Assembly (NCBI GenBank): GCA_910586755.1
Contig: CAJUJM010000061.1
Coordinates: 50,233 to 114,232 of the forward strand
Origin: an uncultured Lachnospiraceae bacterium
GTDB taxonomy: Bacteria; Bacillota; Clostridia; Lachnospirales; Lachnospiraceae
Length of the DNA: 64,000 nucleotides
Direction of reading: 5' to 3'
Each line of letters starts with the position of its first letter. Position 1 is the stretch's first letter. A program made the translations under genes and the position numbers. This document shows, piece by piece, positions 8,274-17,169 of the stretch. The notes under the pieces were generated by a model. That model worked only from the letters and a program-made list of their open reading frames with translations, made no database searches and was not told the DNA's origin.

Positions 8274-9140
8274 TTATCCTTTCAGTCCGCTCATGGACAG
8301 AGATTCCATAAACTTCTGCTGGCACATATAGAACACAATCAGAATCGGAACCGTAGAGAAAGTTGCCGCCGCCATTACCAGCTCCCACTTCATTCCATCC
8401 TCATTAGACAGTAAGGACAATCCCAGCGGCAGCGTAAACTTGGTGGAGTCTGACAGCAATACCAGCGGAAGCAGATAGTCGTTCCAGCTCTGGAGGAATG
8501 AGAAAATAACCAGCGTAGAGATGGAGGAAATGGCCATGGGAAGCAGAATCTTAGTAAAAATCAAAGGCTGACTTGCCCCGTCAATCTTACCTGCTTCAAT
8601 CAGCTCGGTCGGTACTGTCAGGAAATACTGGCGCATCAGGAAGGTTCCAAAAGCGCCGCAGTAGCCAAACATGGGGCAGAGAATCAGGCCTATATGGCTG
8701 TCTGCCAGCTTCAAGCCGGACAGCGCAGTGTAAATCGGGATAATGGTTACTTCAATAGGCATCATCATACCGCACAGAATAATTAAAAACATCAGGTTGC
8801 TGCCTTTAAACTTAATCTTTGCAAAGGCGTATCCTGCCAGAGCGCTGAATACGATAACCCCGCCGGTCATCAGCGCCGCAATATATACACTGTTCCACAG
8901 GTATTTGATAAAGGGGCGTTTCATAAACAGTTCTTCATAGTTTGCCAAGGTCCAGGGGTTTGGCCACCACTGAGGCGGATACTTGGCTACATTGGTGGCT
9001 GTTTTAAAAGAAGTGGTAAACAGCCAGTACATTGGGAAAAGCATAATCATTGCCACAAGGATACACACCGCATACTTTATGACTTTTTTCATGATTTTCC
9101 GGTTTTTTAACTGTTCGTTTGTCATTTCTTTAGTTTTCAT
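8274..9140 (-). CDS. Sugar ABC transporter permease, MalG type
   Basis: 288 residues with six predicted membrane helices. The EAA loop that meets the ATPase is visible as ELIEAGKIDGASQPLIFTKI. Its start overlaps the MalF-type permease by 11 bases. As usual for this family no ATPase gene is adjacent, so a shared MsmX-like ATPase is probably encoded elsewhere. Confidence 0.93.
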   Translation of the reverse strand: MKTKEMTNEQLKNRKIMKKVIKYAVCILVAMIMLFPMYWLFTTSFKTATNVAKYPPQWWPNPWTLANYEELFMKRPFIKYLWNSVYIAALMTGGVIVFSALAGYAFAKIKFKGSNLMFLIILCGMMMPIEVTIIPIYTALSGLKLADSHIGLILCPMFGYCGAFGTFLMRQYFLTVPTELIEAGKIDGASQPLIFTKILLPMAISSISTLVIFSFLQSWNDYLLPLVLLSDSTKFTLPLGLSLLSNEDGMKWELVMAAATFSTVPILIVFYMCQQKFMESLSMSGLKG

Positions 9141-10044
9141 AATGAATCCACCTCTTTCTCGTATTCCACTGGAACAGGGTCAGGGCCACAATCATCAGAA
9201 ACAGGATAACAGAAGCCGCAGATGCATACCCAAACCGGTAATTTTCAAATGCCTGCTGATAAATGTAATATACCATTACGTAAGAAGATGTGCCGGGTCC
9301 TCCTTCGGTTAACGCCTTAATCTGTCCGAATACCTTTAAGGAACCAATGGTTGTCAAAATCAGTACCAGGAAAATACTGGGGGCAATATTGGGAAGGGTA
9401 ATATGGAGAAACTGTTTCATCTTTGTCGCTCCGTCCAGAGAAGAGGCTTCGTAATAATCCTGAGGCACATCCAGCATAGCGCCGATAAAAATAACCATGT
9501 TCATTCCCAGGCCTTTTACCAAAGTGACAAATACCGCCACCGGAATTGCCAGATCCACATTCATCAGCCATTGAGGCCCTTGTATGCCTATCATTTTTAA
9601 AAATGCATTTACCAGTCCGTTATCCGTCTGGAAAATGTATTTCCAGAGAACACCCCAAACCACTACGGAAGTAACTACCGGGGTAAATACTGCGGTGCGG
9701 AAAAATCCGCAGCCTTTAAACTTATCTTTTAAAAGCGCAGCCAGCGCCAAAGTCAGTATTAGGTTGGATGGCAGCAGCAAAACGGTAAATTCCAGAGTCT
9801 GAAGCATGGTACTCTGAAAGATTTTGTCGCCAAACAGCTTAATATAATTTCCCAGCCCGATAAAGTCTGTTGTACGGCTCATCATATTTTTATTGGTAGT
9901 GCTGTATACAAAGGTTGCAATAATAGGAAGTACCGTAATGATAAGAAAGCCTATCAGCATAGGCATAATAAACAGGTATCCCCACTTGCTGTCCCGGTAT
10001 TCCAGCGGCCTGCGCTTTCCTGCTGTTTTTGTAATTTTTTCCAT
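9130..10044 (-). CDS. Sugar ABC transporter permease, MalF type
   Basis: 304 residues, six membrane helices, with the EAA loop YYEASSLDGATKMKQFLHIT. It pairs with the MalG-type permease directly downstream, overlapping it by 11 bases. The ribosome site is AAGGAGA. It follows the solute-binding protein gene in the sulfatase operon. Confidence 0.93.
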   Translation of the reverse strand: MEKITKTAGKRRPLEYRDSKWGYLFIMPMLIGFLIITVLPIIATFVYSTTNKNMMSRTTDFIGLGNYIKLFGDKIFQSTMLQTLEFTVLLLPSNLILTLALAALLKDKFKGCGFFRTAVFTPVVTSVVVWGVLWKYIFQTDNGLVNAFLKMIGIQGPQWLMNVDLAIPVAVFVTLVKGLGMNMVIFIGAMLDVPQDYYEASSLDGATKMKQFLHITLPNIAPSIFLVLILTTIGSLKVFGQIKALTEGGPGTSSYVMVYYIYQQAFENYRFGYASAASVILFLMIVALTLFQWNTRKRWIHYEN

Positions 10045-10136
10045 GAACTTTTCTCCTTACGCATCTGGGATGCACAGGCTTTTGTATCCTTGCATCCCAG
10101 GGGTTATTCATCGGCTGCCGCCACTATCCGTTTTCA

Positions 10137-11483
10137 CTAATTTAAGTACTCTTCTACTGCCGCCTTCATCTGACTGATTCCATCCTCAACAGAAGTAGCG
10201 CCTGCCCAAATCATCTCATAGTTCTGCTGAACTGTGGTAGTCAGCAATGTCCACTGAGAAGTTCCGCGGTAAGCAAACAATCCCCTCTCTCCAACGCAGT
10301 CAACAAAGGATGCCTTTACATGCTCCGGAGACGGATAGCCTTCTCCCAGATTAATGATTTTTTCGGATTCCATAACGGAAGTACGTGGAGACATAAAAGT
10401 ACTGCACCACTCTAAATAGTTATCCTTATTGCTGATGAATTTTACTAATTCTGCTGCTAAATCGGAATTTTTACTGCTGGCATTGGCGCACCAGTAGGCA
10501 TAGCCTGTGTACAGTTTTCCGTCTTTTCCTAAAGAACCATAGGGCTGAGGAACTACATCCCACTCAAATTCCACATTTCCCTTTGCCATAGATGTCATAT
10601 AAGAATAGGTCTCTCGGGCCATCGCAATATTTCCGGAAAGGAATGCGGTGTCATCGCCGGGCTTTGCATGAGCGCCGGTTCCATACATAGCGTCATAAAC
10701 CATTTGTGTAACTGCAATTCCTTCAGGAGTATCCAAGATAAACTCTGTAGAATCCTCATTTACCAGATTTGCTCCATATGCCAGTAAAATGTCCGCAAAG
10801 TTCTGAATGCCATTGGTTGCCTGTCCTACGCACCACAGCTTCACGCCTGTCTTGGTAGCGTCGTATTCTTTAATCTGAGCCGCCAGATCGAACATGGTCT
10901 CATAAGTCCAGGTGCCGTCATCCACACATTCCTGAGGAGTCTTTACCCCGGCCTCTTCAAACAAGGTCTTGTTGTAGAAAATAGCTCTTGCGCCAAAGGA
11001 GAAAGGAACGCCGTAAATACCTCCATCGCCGTAATCTGTAGAGTTAATGGCATCTGTATAGAAATCTGCCAGATCATACTCCGGGTCAGCCTCCAGCTTA
11101 TCTCTTAAATTTACGCACCAGCCGCCCTGAATAAAGGTAGCCTCCTTTGCATCTGCCAGCCAGAAAACATCCGGAGCCGTGCCTGCGCTTAGCTGGGAAG
11201 CCAGCTTATCGAAATAATCGGAAATGGGGATTAAGTCAATGGTTACGGTACAATTATTGGCCTCACAGAAGGGAGCCAGGGTCTCTTTATATGCATTTGC
11301 CCTTGCCTCATCTCCCCACATGGCAATTTTCAGCTCTGTGGAGTTTCCGGAAGAAGCCGCGGTTGTCCCTCCTCCTCCTGCTGCAGAAGATGCAGGCGCC
11401 GTATTATCAGCCCCCCCTGAGCACCCTGCCAGTATAGTTGTGGTCATGGCTGCTGCCATTAAAATAGAAACTAATTTTTTCAT
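10137..11483 (-). CDS. Sugar-binding lipoprotein of an ABC importer (family 1)
   Basis: 448 residues. The N-terminus is a lipoprotein signal with lipobox LAGC (Cys about residue 21), followed by a Ser/Ala/Gly-rich linker. The rest fits family 1 extracellular solute-binding proteins, with the segment ASQLSAGTAPDVFWL typical of them. It would capture an oligosaccharide outside the membrane for the two permeases. Its ATG overlaps the YesL-like stop codon (ATGA), with AAAGGAG upstream. Confidence 0.93.
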   Translation of the reverse strand: MKKLVSILMAAAMTTTILAGCSGGADNTAPASSAAGGGGTTAASSGNSTELKIAMWGDEARANAYKETLAPFCEANNCTVTIDLIPISDYFDKLASQLSAGTAPDVFWLADAKEATFIQGGWCVNLRDKLEADPEYDLADFYTDAINSTDYGDGGIYGVPFSFGARAIFYNKTLFEEAGVKTPQECVDDGTWTYETMFDLAAQIKEYDATKTGVKLWCVGQATNGIQNFADILLAYGANLVNEDSTEFILDTPEGIAVTQMVYDAMYGTGAHAKPGDDTAFLSGNIAMARETYSYMTSMAKGNVEFEWDVVPQPYGSLGKDGKLYTGYAYWCANASSKNSDLAAELVKFISNKDNYLEWCSTFMSPRTSVMESEKIINLGEGYPSPEHVKASFVDCVGERGLFAYRGTSQWTLLTTTVQQNYEMIWAGATSVEDGISQMKAAVEEYLN

Positions 11484-12172
11484 ACCATATTCTCCTTTAC
11501 CTTATCGTCATTTTTAATTACTACAAATTTTTCAATTCCATAAAAAGCGAAATACGAAGATACATAAACCGCAATGGCAATCCCGCAGGATAAAATAACC
11601 GGAAGCAATGGAAGCCAGAACTGAATCTGAAGCAGAATCATCGCTGTGCCAATCACTCCGCCGCAGATGCTGAAGCGAAGATTTAAGAATACCAGCAAAA
11701 AGGAATTCTTTAATACCTTTCCAAGGGGCAGATCCATACAGGCCAGCATACTAAAGCAATATGGAATCATCAATATTCCCACCACCGCAAATGCTGCGGG
11801 GAGAAGGATAATCATCCGCATCATCGGAACCGGAAAAGGCCACTCCCAGTAAAACGTTGTTCCGTAACAGCCCAGCACAATCAGTCCTGCCAGCATTGCC
11901 AACGCCCCAAAGGATGCCAGATACCTGGTCTTTAATGCATTTCCGTAAGCCCTTATCACCTTCACCGGCTTTCCCCGAACCGCGTCCACACAAATATTGT
12001 GGATCGCGGTTACGGCTGCCGGGATGGTGACAATGGGGATGCAAAACAGGAAAAAACATAAATTCGCTTTTATCAGGGTAAACAGTTCCCTCCAGAGAAC
12101 CTGTATCATATGTTTCCAGCCAAATTCCTGAGCCTCTTCATCCTGATGCAAATCAGTAAATCCGAACTTCAT
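11480..12172 (-). CDS. YesL-like (DUF624) membrane protein
   Basis: 230 residues with about five membrane helices (for example LCFFLFCIPIVTIPAAVTAI). Length, topology and position beside a family 1 sugar-binding protein match the DUF624/YesL family, which is found with carbohydrate ABC importers. Its molecular role is not known. It overlaps the FAD oxidoreductase gene upstream by 20 bases and the binding-protein gene by 4. Confidence 0.82.
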   Translation of the reverse strand: MKFGFTDLHQDEEAQEFGWKHMIQVLWRELFTLIKANLCFFLFCIPIVTIPAAVTAIHNICVDAVRGKPVKVIRAYGNALKTRYLASFGALAMLAGLIVLGCYGTTFYWEWPFPVPMMRMIILLPAAFAVVGILMIPYCFSMLACMDLPLGKVLKNSFLLVFLNLRFSICGGVIGTAMILLQIQFWLPLLPVILSCGIAIAVYVSSYFAFYGIEKFVVIKNDDKVKENMV

Positions 12173-14000
12173 AAATCCTCGCTCTTTCTAATCCATAGGT
12201 TCCGAATACCGTAATCCGGACTTCATCAGCCTCTGCGCCGGAAAAATCCAGCCGGTTTAACCGCTGTCCGTTGTCCCGGATCTGTATTTGGGCCGTAAGG
12301 TTTCCGTCTTTCAAAAGCGTCACATCATAATCCTTTACCAGCTCTATCGGGAGAGTTTTTACCTGGCGTTCCCGCACTACTTTTGATATGGAAGGCATAA
12401 TCTCGTGACTTAAGTCGGTGTCAAAGGTCAGTCTCACCTGATTCACTTTTTCCGGCTTTAAAAGCTTGAGCGTCAGGGTTTCCCCGCCTTCTTTTAAGGT
12501 TTTTGATTCCCAGAAGTTGGAGGCCTCTCCCACGGTTCGGGAAACGCCGTTGATAACATTTTCCGCAGGCCCGTTTTCCGTCTGGCTGCTGGCCGACACT
12601 GCGGCGGTTCGGGCCAAATCCCTTTCATCCTCATTGGCAAATCCGGGAATATAACAGTCTTCTTTTAACAGTTTCTGCTGGAGCTCTTTGATATGGAGTT
12701 CCCCTACCTGGCGGGGAGAACAATCATATTCAACTGCCATGGCTGCCGCTGTCCCTGCAGCCTGTCCGCCTACGGCGCAGGATCCCATAACCCGGATGGA
12801 GCTAAACGCCATTTTGGAAGCGCTGATATCCCTGCCTGCCATCATCAGATTGGATATGTCCTTGCTGCAATAGCATCGGTAAGGGATGGTGTAGCACCCG
12901 TCAAAATTGTAAACCTTAGACGGGTATTGTCCCAGATCCTTCAGGCCGCCAGGTACATGGTTATCCATAGGCCACCCGCCGTAAGCTACTGCATCCTCAA
13001 ATATCCGGTTTCCTCGGATGTCATTCTCGGTGAGGATGTAATCTCCTTCCAGCCTCCGGCTCTCCCGGTATCCCGGAACCATGCCGACCCATTCCAAGTC
13101 GTAATTTTCAATGCCGTGGTCCCCTACATTTTTCAGGTGATCCCATACTCCGTATACGCATTTTAAAAGCTCGTCACGAATCTTCTCGCCATTTTTGACA
13201 ATGTCCTCATCGTCGCCTCCCAGTTCAATCCACCAGTACCCGGAATCCACTGCGGAAAATTCTGGAAGGCCGCCTCCCTGACCATCCTTTACAATCTCGC
13301 CGCCTGTGGCAATGACGCTGGTTCCTGTATCATGAGGACGGTACTTTAAGTCCTCCTCACTGTACTGATTTGCCCAGGCTGGGCGGATAAATCTTACCGG
13401 CTCCCCCCGATCTGCGGCGATAAACATAATGGTATTGCCATTTGTGTATTGATTGGCCTCCTCCGGCGCTGTAGGTTCCTGAAATTCTGCCCGGCTCTCA
13501 CTGCCTGTACGGCTTGCCGCTCCTGCCATAACTCCCAGAGTACCATGCCCGGTAGCATCTATAAAAATTTTACCGGAAAGGGTAATCTCAGTCTCCGTAG
13601 AATTTTGATGGCAAATAATCTTTTGAATCCTGCCATTTTCCACGATTGCCTCATCCATATTGGTGTTTAGATAGGAAGTTAAATTCTCCTCCATATAAAC
13701 CTTTTCCCAAATAATGGTATCAAATACAGGGAAGGCGGCGTATGGATTCCGCCGTTTATTTTCCAGCAAAATCTCTTCCAGAATTCCGGTCTCCCGAAGG
13801 TTAGGCTTGGAAGAATGGCAATTGGCGCCTACCACATGCATCCGGATTTCTGAACTTGCGTTTCCGCCAAACATGGATCGGTTCTGCACAATGGCGGTTT
13901 TTGCTCCTGCCCTGGCGGAAGCAACTGCTGCACATACTCCGGACAATCCGCCTCCTACAACAATCACATCGTAGGATGCTTCTGTTTTATGAATCGACAT
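12153..14000 (-). CDS. FAD-dependent oxidoreductase with C-terminal discoidin-like domain
   Basis: 615 residues. The dinucleotide-binding motif VIVVGGGLSGVCAA is at the N-terminus, followed by FGGNASSEIR and DATGHGTLG, as in the FAD_oxidored family common in plant- and host-glycan loci. From about residue 455 the sequence (AAVSASSQTENGPAENVING) resembles an F5/8 type C beta-sandwich. The ATG at 14000 is preferred: AAAGGAG lies 9 bases before it but touches the alternative ATG at 14009. First gene of the sulfatase operon, behind a strong promoter. The substrate is unknown. Confidence 0.87.
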   Translation of the reverse strand: MSIHKTEASYDVIVVGGGLSGVCAAVASARAGAKTAIVQNRSMFGGNASSEIRMHVVGANCHSSKPNLRETGILEEILLENKRRNPYAAFPVFDTIIWEKVYMEENLTSYLNTNMDEAIVENGRIQKIICHQNSTETEITLSGKIFIDATGHGTLGVMAGAASRTGSESRAEFQEPTAPEEANQYTNGNTIMFIAADRGEPVRFIRPAWANQYSEEDLKYRPHDTGTSVIATGGEIVKDGQGGGLPEFSAVDSGYWWIELGGDDEDIVKNGEKIRDELLKCVYGVWDHLKNVGDHGIENYDLEWVGMVPGYRESRRLEGDYILTENDIRGNRIFEDAVAYGGWPMDNHVPGGLKDLGQYPSKVYNFDGCYTIPYRCYCSKDISNLMMAGRDISASKMAFSSIRVMGSCAVGGQAAGTAAAMAVEYDCSPRQVGELHIKELQQKLLKEDCYIPGFANEDERDLARTAAVSASSQTENGPAENVINGVSRTVGEASNFWESKTLKEGGETLTLKLLKPEKVNQVRLTFDTDLSHEIMPSISKVVRERQVKTLPIELVKDYDVTLLKDGNLTAQIQIRDNGQRLNRLDFSGAEADEVRITVFGTYGLERARIYEVRIY

Positions 14001-14068
14001 ATGGTGCATCTCCTTTTATTGGAAATAAGTTAATAGTTACAAATGTGATGCTTTTAATTGATGTATTT

Positions 14069-14097
14069 ATAATATCATTAATAAAAACTTTTGTCAA
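14069..14097 (-). promoter_or_regulatory. Promoter of the sulfated-glycan operon
   Basis: Minus-strand TTGACA (14097-14092) and TATTAT (14074-14069) with 17 bases between. It lies about 70 bases before the FAD oxidoreductase start. The surrounding DNA is very AT-rich. Confidence 0.8.
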
Positions 14098-14130
14098 TTA
14101 CTTTTCTTAACTTTTCTTTTTGATAAAAGA

Positions 14131-14180
14131 TAAACCCGGATTCAACGAAAATTGAACATTTTCACCGAACCCGGGCTTTT
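14131..14180 (-). terminator. Terminator after the ROK regulator gene
   Basis: A 9-bp stem (14135-14143 with 14167-14175, one G-T pair) has T-rich tails on both strands. It closes the ROK gene before the operon promoter. Confidence 0.7.
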
Positions 14181-14206
14181 ACATTTTCTCCTTTTTTCTG
14201 GCTATT

Positions 14207-15325
14207 TTACAGAGAATCTACATATTGGTTCACCAACAGCCGCGCCGCGCCGATAGCGGAAGAAAGGCGTTTATATTTTCCTGTTGTAATATAATTGGTA
14301 TCTGTGTCAAAGTTATTATACATTCTCACCTTGTCTGTAAAAGGAACCATATATTGTTCTACATAGCCGCCAATATAGCCTCCCAGGACAATATTGCAGT
14401 CAAAGGCCATCCGGATATTGCTGACTGCAATGGCCAGGTTGTCCAGATACTCATCCCAAACCTCCTGAGCGTGGGTATTCCCGTCCGCCAGGTTGTCAAA
14501 AAACGCCTCCAGATGATCGTCAATTCCATTGGTGAGAGTCAGGGCTGCACAGTAAGCATCCAGACACCCCTTTTTTCCGCAATAACAGGTTCTCCCTCCC
14601 GGGCGGATAATCATGTGGCCAAACTCGCCGCTTTTATAATTATCTCCCGTGCATAGTCTTCCATTGTAATAGATAGCCCCGCCTACCGTATTGCTCAGTG
14701 AAAAATATGCGGTGCTTTTACTCTCCCCGGAAATCTCCACATAGGCGGCGCAATTGGCATCATTGTCAAATATGGCCGGATAGGGAATGTTCTGGGTAAA
14801 CCGGTTCAGGCTTACGTCCGTTACATTTAAAATATGGGAGCGCTGTAAAAGCCCTCTGTCCGGTACAATAATACCCGGCAGGGAAATTCCCACTCCAATT
14901 AAGTTCTCTGTATTCTCTTCCCCGCTTTCAATAAACTGACAGACATATTGGCCTAGTTTCTGATAATACTCCAGTTCATCCTCATAAGGAAAACGGAAAT
15001 AATCTTCTTTTAAAATTTCTCCTGTAATATCCAACAGCAGCATACGGATATGGCGCTTGGTAATATCCAGTCCCATTACGCTTTTATGGTTTCTGTTGAT
15101 AGTCAGTACCTTCGCCTTCCTACCTCCGGTAGAACCATACTCTCCCGCTTCACACACAAATCCCTGCTCTATCAGTTCATTTACATTTGCAAATACGGTA
15201 GGCATGCTGTAGCCCAAAGCCTTGGCTAGCTCCTGTCTGGAAGTCTGCTTTTTTTCCAAAATATACTTTGCGATTCTCTGTCTGTTTTGTCTTTTCACAT
15301 CACTTACAATGGAATCTTTCTGCAT
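14207..15325 (-). CDS. ROK-family transcriptional regulator
   Basis: 372 residues. A winged helix-turn-helix lies at about residues 12-70 (TSRQELAKALGYSMPTVFAN). The ROK sugar-kinase-like fold follows, with the zinc motif CYCGKKGCLDAYC. Members of this type, such as XylR or NagC, repress sugar genes until a sugar binds. It lies between the sulfatase operon and the divergent dehydrogenase, and palindromes that could be its operators flank the dehydrogenase promoter. The ribosome site is weak (GGCAGG). The effector is not known. Confidence 0.9.
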   Translation of the reverse strand: MQKDSIVSDVKRQNRQRIAKYILEKKQTSRQELAKALGYSMPTVFANVNELIEQGFVCEAGEYGSTGGRKAKVLTINRNHKSVMGLDITKRHIRMLLLDITGEILKEDYFRFPYEDELEYYQKLGQYVCQFIESGEENTENLIGVGISLPGIIVPDRGLLQRSHILNVTDVSLNRFTQNIPYPAIFDNDANCAAYVEISGESKSTAYFSLSNTVGGAIYYNGRLCTGDNYKSGEFGHMIIRPGGRTCYCGKKGCLDAYCAALTLTNGIDDHLEAFFDNLADGNTHAQEVWDEYLDNLAIAVSNIRMAFDCNIVLGGYIGGYVEQYMVPFTDKVRMYNNFDTDTNYITTGKYKRLSSAIGAARLLVNQYVDSL

Positions 15326-15338
15326 TCTGTCTACCTGC

Positions 15339-15355
15339 CTTTATTTTAATAAAAG
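15339..15355. promoter_or_regulatory. AT-rich palindrome in the ROK gene leader, possible operator
   Basis: CTTTATTTTAATAAAAG carries arms TTTATT/AATAAA and sits just before the ROK start. It resembles the two palindromes at 15482 and 15547 but is a weaker match. Confidence 0.35.
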
Positions 15356-15432
15356 CGTTTGTCATATAGCTGTACCAGCTGTGGAGCTTTACGTGGGGAT
15401 GTACAGACATTTGACAACCGTTTCTAACACAG

Positions 15433-15461
15433 AGTGTAACAAACTCCGAAAAAAAAATCAA
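15433..15461 (-). promoter_or_regulatory. Promoter of the ROK gene
   Basis: Minus-strand TTGATT (15461-15456) and TACACT (15438-15433) are 17 bases apart, about 110 bases before the start codon. Confidence 0.55.
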
Positions 15462-15481
15462 CAGCTTTTTATTCGTCTTTT

Positions 15482-15495
15482 ATAAAATGTTTTAT
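15482..15495. promoter_or_regulatory. Operator-like palindrome 1 upstream of the dehydrogenase
   Basis: ATAAAATGTTTTAT, palindromic except at the centre, lies just upstream of the -35 box of the plus-strand promoter. Confidence 0.6.
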
Positions 15496-15505
15496 TTATT
15501 TTCTC

Positions 15506-15534
15506 TTGACTTTTTCTTTTTTATACTGTATTCT
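15506..15534 (+). promoter_or_regulatory. Promoter of the zinc dehydrogenase gene
   Basis: TTGACT (15506-15511) and TATTCT (15529-15534) with 17 bases between, placed between two matching palindromes. Confidence 0.75.
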
Positions 15535-15546
15535 ATAATTACTTAG

Positions 15547-15560
15547 ATAAAATATTTTAT
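15547..15560. promoter_or_regulatory. Operator-like palindrome 2 at the transcription start region
   Basis: ATAAAATATTTTAT is a perfect 14-bp palindrome about 13 bases after the -10 box, with its centre 65 bases from palindrome 1. Confidence 0.65.
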
Positions 15561-15622
15561 TTAATTTCTTATTGAATCGAATAATCTATTCTTAATGAAA
15601 CCAGAAGAAAAGGAGCAAAACT

Positions 15623-16648
15623 ATGTTAAAACAAGTAATGACTGCACCAGGCGCAATTGAATTTCAGGAGGTAGACACTCCCATCCCCTGCTCCGGCCAG
15701 ATACTTCTGAAAGTGATGAAAATCGGTATCTGCGGCAGCGATATCCACGTTTACCACGGGGAGCATCCCTTTACCAGCTACCCGGTAACTCAGGGACACG
15801 AGGTTTCCTGTGAGGTAGTTCAGTTAGGGGAAGGCGTTACCGGTTTTACACCAGGCCAAAAGGTTACGGTGGAGCCTCAGGTTGTCTGCGGCAAATGCTA
15901 TCCCTGCCGCCACGGCAAATACAATCTCTGTGAAGAATTAAAAGTTATGGGATTTCAGACTACCGGAATCGCATCCCGGTATTTTGCAGTGGACGCCAGC
16001 AAGGTAACCCCTTTGCCGGACAATATGACTTTTGATCAGGGCGCTATGATTGAGCCTACAGCGGTGGCTGTCCATTCTGTTCTGCGTGCCGGCAGCCCTC
16101 AGGGGAAAAAGATTGCCGTTATCGGCGCCGGTCCTATCGGCAATCTGGTTGCACAGGCTGCCAAAGCAATGGGGGCAGAGTCCGTCATGATTACAGACAT
16201 ATCGGACTTCCGTTTAGGAAAAGCGAAAGAATGTGGAATTGATTTTACTTATAATACGAAAGAGATTGACTTTGGAGATGCCATGCTGGAGGCCTTTGGC
16301 CCGGACAAAGCTGATGTGATTTACGACTGCTGCGGAAATGACATTACCATGGGGCAGGCTATTCGCTATGCCAGAAAAGGAAGCACCATTATCCTGGTTG
16401 CCGTGTATGTGGGAATGGCTTCCGTCGATTTGGCTGTGCTCAACGACCATGAGCTGGATCTGAATACCAGCATGATGTACCGCCATGAAGACTATGTGGA
16501 AGCGATCCGCCTGGTTGGAGAGGGAAAGATCCTTCTGGAACCGCTGATGACCAAAACCTTCCCATTCCAGGACTATCAAAAAGCTTATGAATATATTGAT
16601 GCCAATCGGGAAATTTCTATGAAGATTCTCATTGATGTTCAGGCATAA
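15623..16648 (+). CDS. Zinc-dependent medium-chain alcohol/polyol dehydrogenase
   Basis: 341 residues, medium-chain dehydrogenase family, NAD(P)-dependent oxidation of a sugar alcohol or hexonate. Catalytic zinc ligands are Cys37 (GICGSD) and His59-Glu60 (GHE). The structural zinc cysteines are 89, 92, 95 and 103. The nucleotide site is VIGAGPIGNL. It has a strong AAAAGGAG ribosome site. It is transcribed away from the ROK regulator, which may control it. It probably handles a product of the neighbouring glycan operon; the substrate is not readable from sequence. Confidence 0.92.
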   Translation: MLKQVMTAPGAIEFQEVDTPIPCSGQILLKVMKIGICGSDIHVYHGEHPFTSYPVTQGHEVSCEVVQLGEGVTGFTPGQKVTVEPQVVCGKCYPCRHGKYNLCEELKVMGFQTTGIASRYFAVDASKVTPLPDNMTFDQGAMIEPTAVAVHSVLRAGSPQGKKIAVIGAGPIGNLVAQAAKAMGAESVMITDISDFRLGKAKECGIDFTYNTKEIDFGDAMLEAFGPDKADVIYDCCGNDITMGQAIRYARKGSTIILVAVYVGMASVDLAVLNDHELDLNTSMMYRHEDYVEAIRLVGEGKILLEPLMTKTFPFQDYQKAYEYIDANREISMKILIDVQA

Positions 16649-16804
16649 GCTGTTACAAAATTTCCAAAAAAGGAAAATTAAGAATTTCTTAATAATCTTT
16701 TCAAAGAACATTCAAACATTATTTTCCAGCTTATGCTATACTAAGACCATAAGAAATGCAGTGAATCCTAAATCCTTTTGAAATCGAAATTCGGAAGAAA
16801 CGTA

Positions 16805-16837
16805 AAGCCTCGTGCCCATCACACACGAGGCTTTTTT
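16805..16837 (+). terminator. Strong intrinsic terminator
   Basis: AAGCCTCGTG pairs with CACGAGGCTT and is followed by a run of Ts. It lies about 155 bases after the dehydrogenase stop. It could end that gene or a short independent RNA starting near 16745. Confidence 0.88.
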
Positions 16838-16840
16838 CCG

Positions 16841-17016
16841 TTTTATAATGAAAACAGATGAAGGAAGGTCGCCTGCATCTAATGCGGGCAAACTGTATAT
16901 GTAGTAGTTCTTATAGTGCTACCCGCTATTGCCTTACCGCACGGATTGCAAACTTTTGCTTTTTTTATTGTGTTTACCAATTTTATATATTGTGTTTCTA
17001 AAGGATGAAGTTTTAC
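16841..17016. other. Intergenic stretch without a recognised gene
   Basis: AT-rich sequence between the terminator and the accessory patch. It holds only a weak GCAAA/TTTGC hairpin followed by Ts near 16947-16970. No protein or RNA gene was seen. Confidence 0.5.
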
Positions 17017-17169
17017 TTATTCCCCCTTTTTCCATGTGAATCTCCAAAATACGATCATCATAGCAATAAACACTATACTAATTATTCCAAATCCCAGCCC
17101 CATGGCAAATTGTGGTGAACTATGACACCATACGACAAACCAGGCATCGTATATTTTCTGTTCGTACAT
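17017..17169 (-). CDS. Small membrane protein ORF (50 residues) overlapping the end of the putative toxin gene
   Basis: A 50-codon frame starts with ATG at 17169 and ends with TAA at 17017. It has a soluble, aromatic-rich start (MYEQKIYDAWFVVW) and one strong membrane helix (GIISIVFIAMMIVFW) ending in basic KK. It overlaps the last 50 bases of the upstream 295-residue gene in another frame. It has no ribosome site, so it may instead be the displaced C-terminus of that gene after a one-base frameshift. Too short to assign a family. Confidence 0.4.
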   Translation of the reverse strand: MYEQKIYDAWFVVWCHSSPQFAMGLGFGIISIVFIAMMIVFWRFTWKKGE

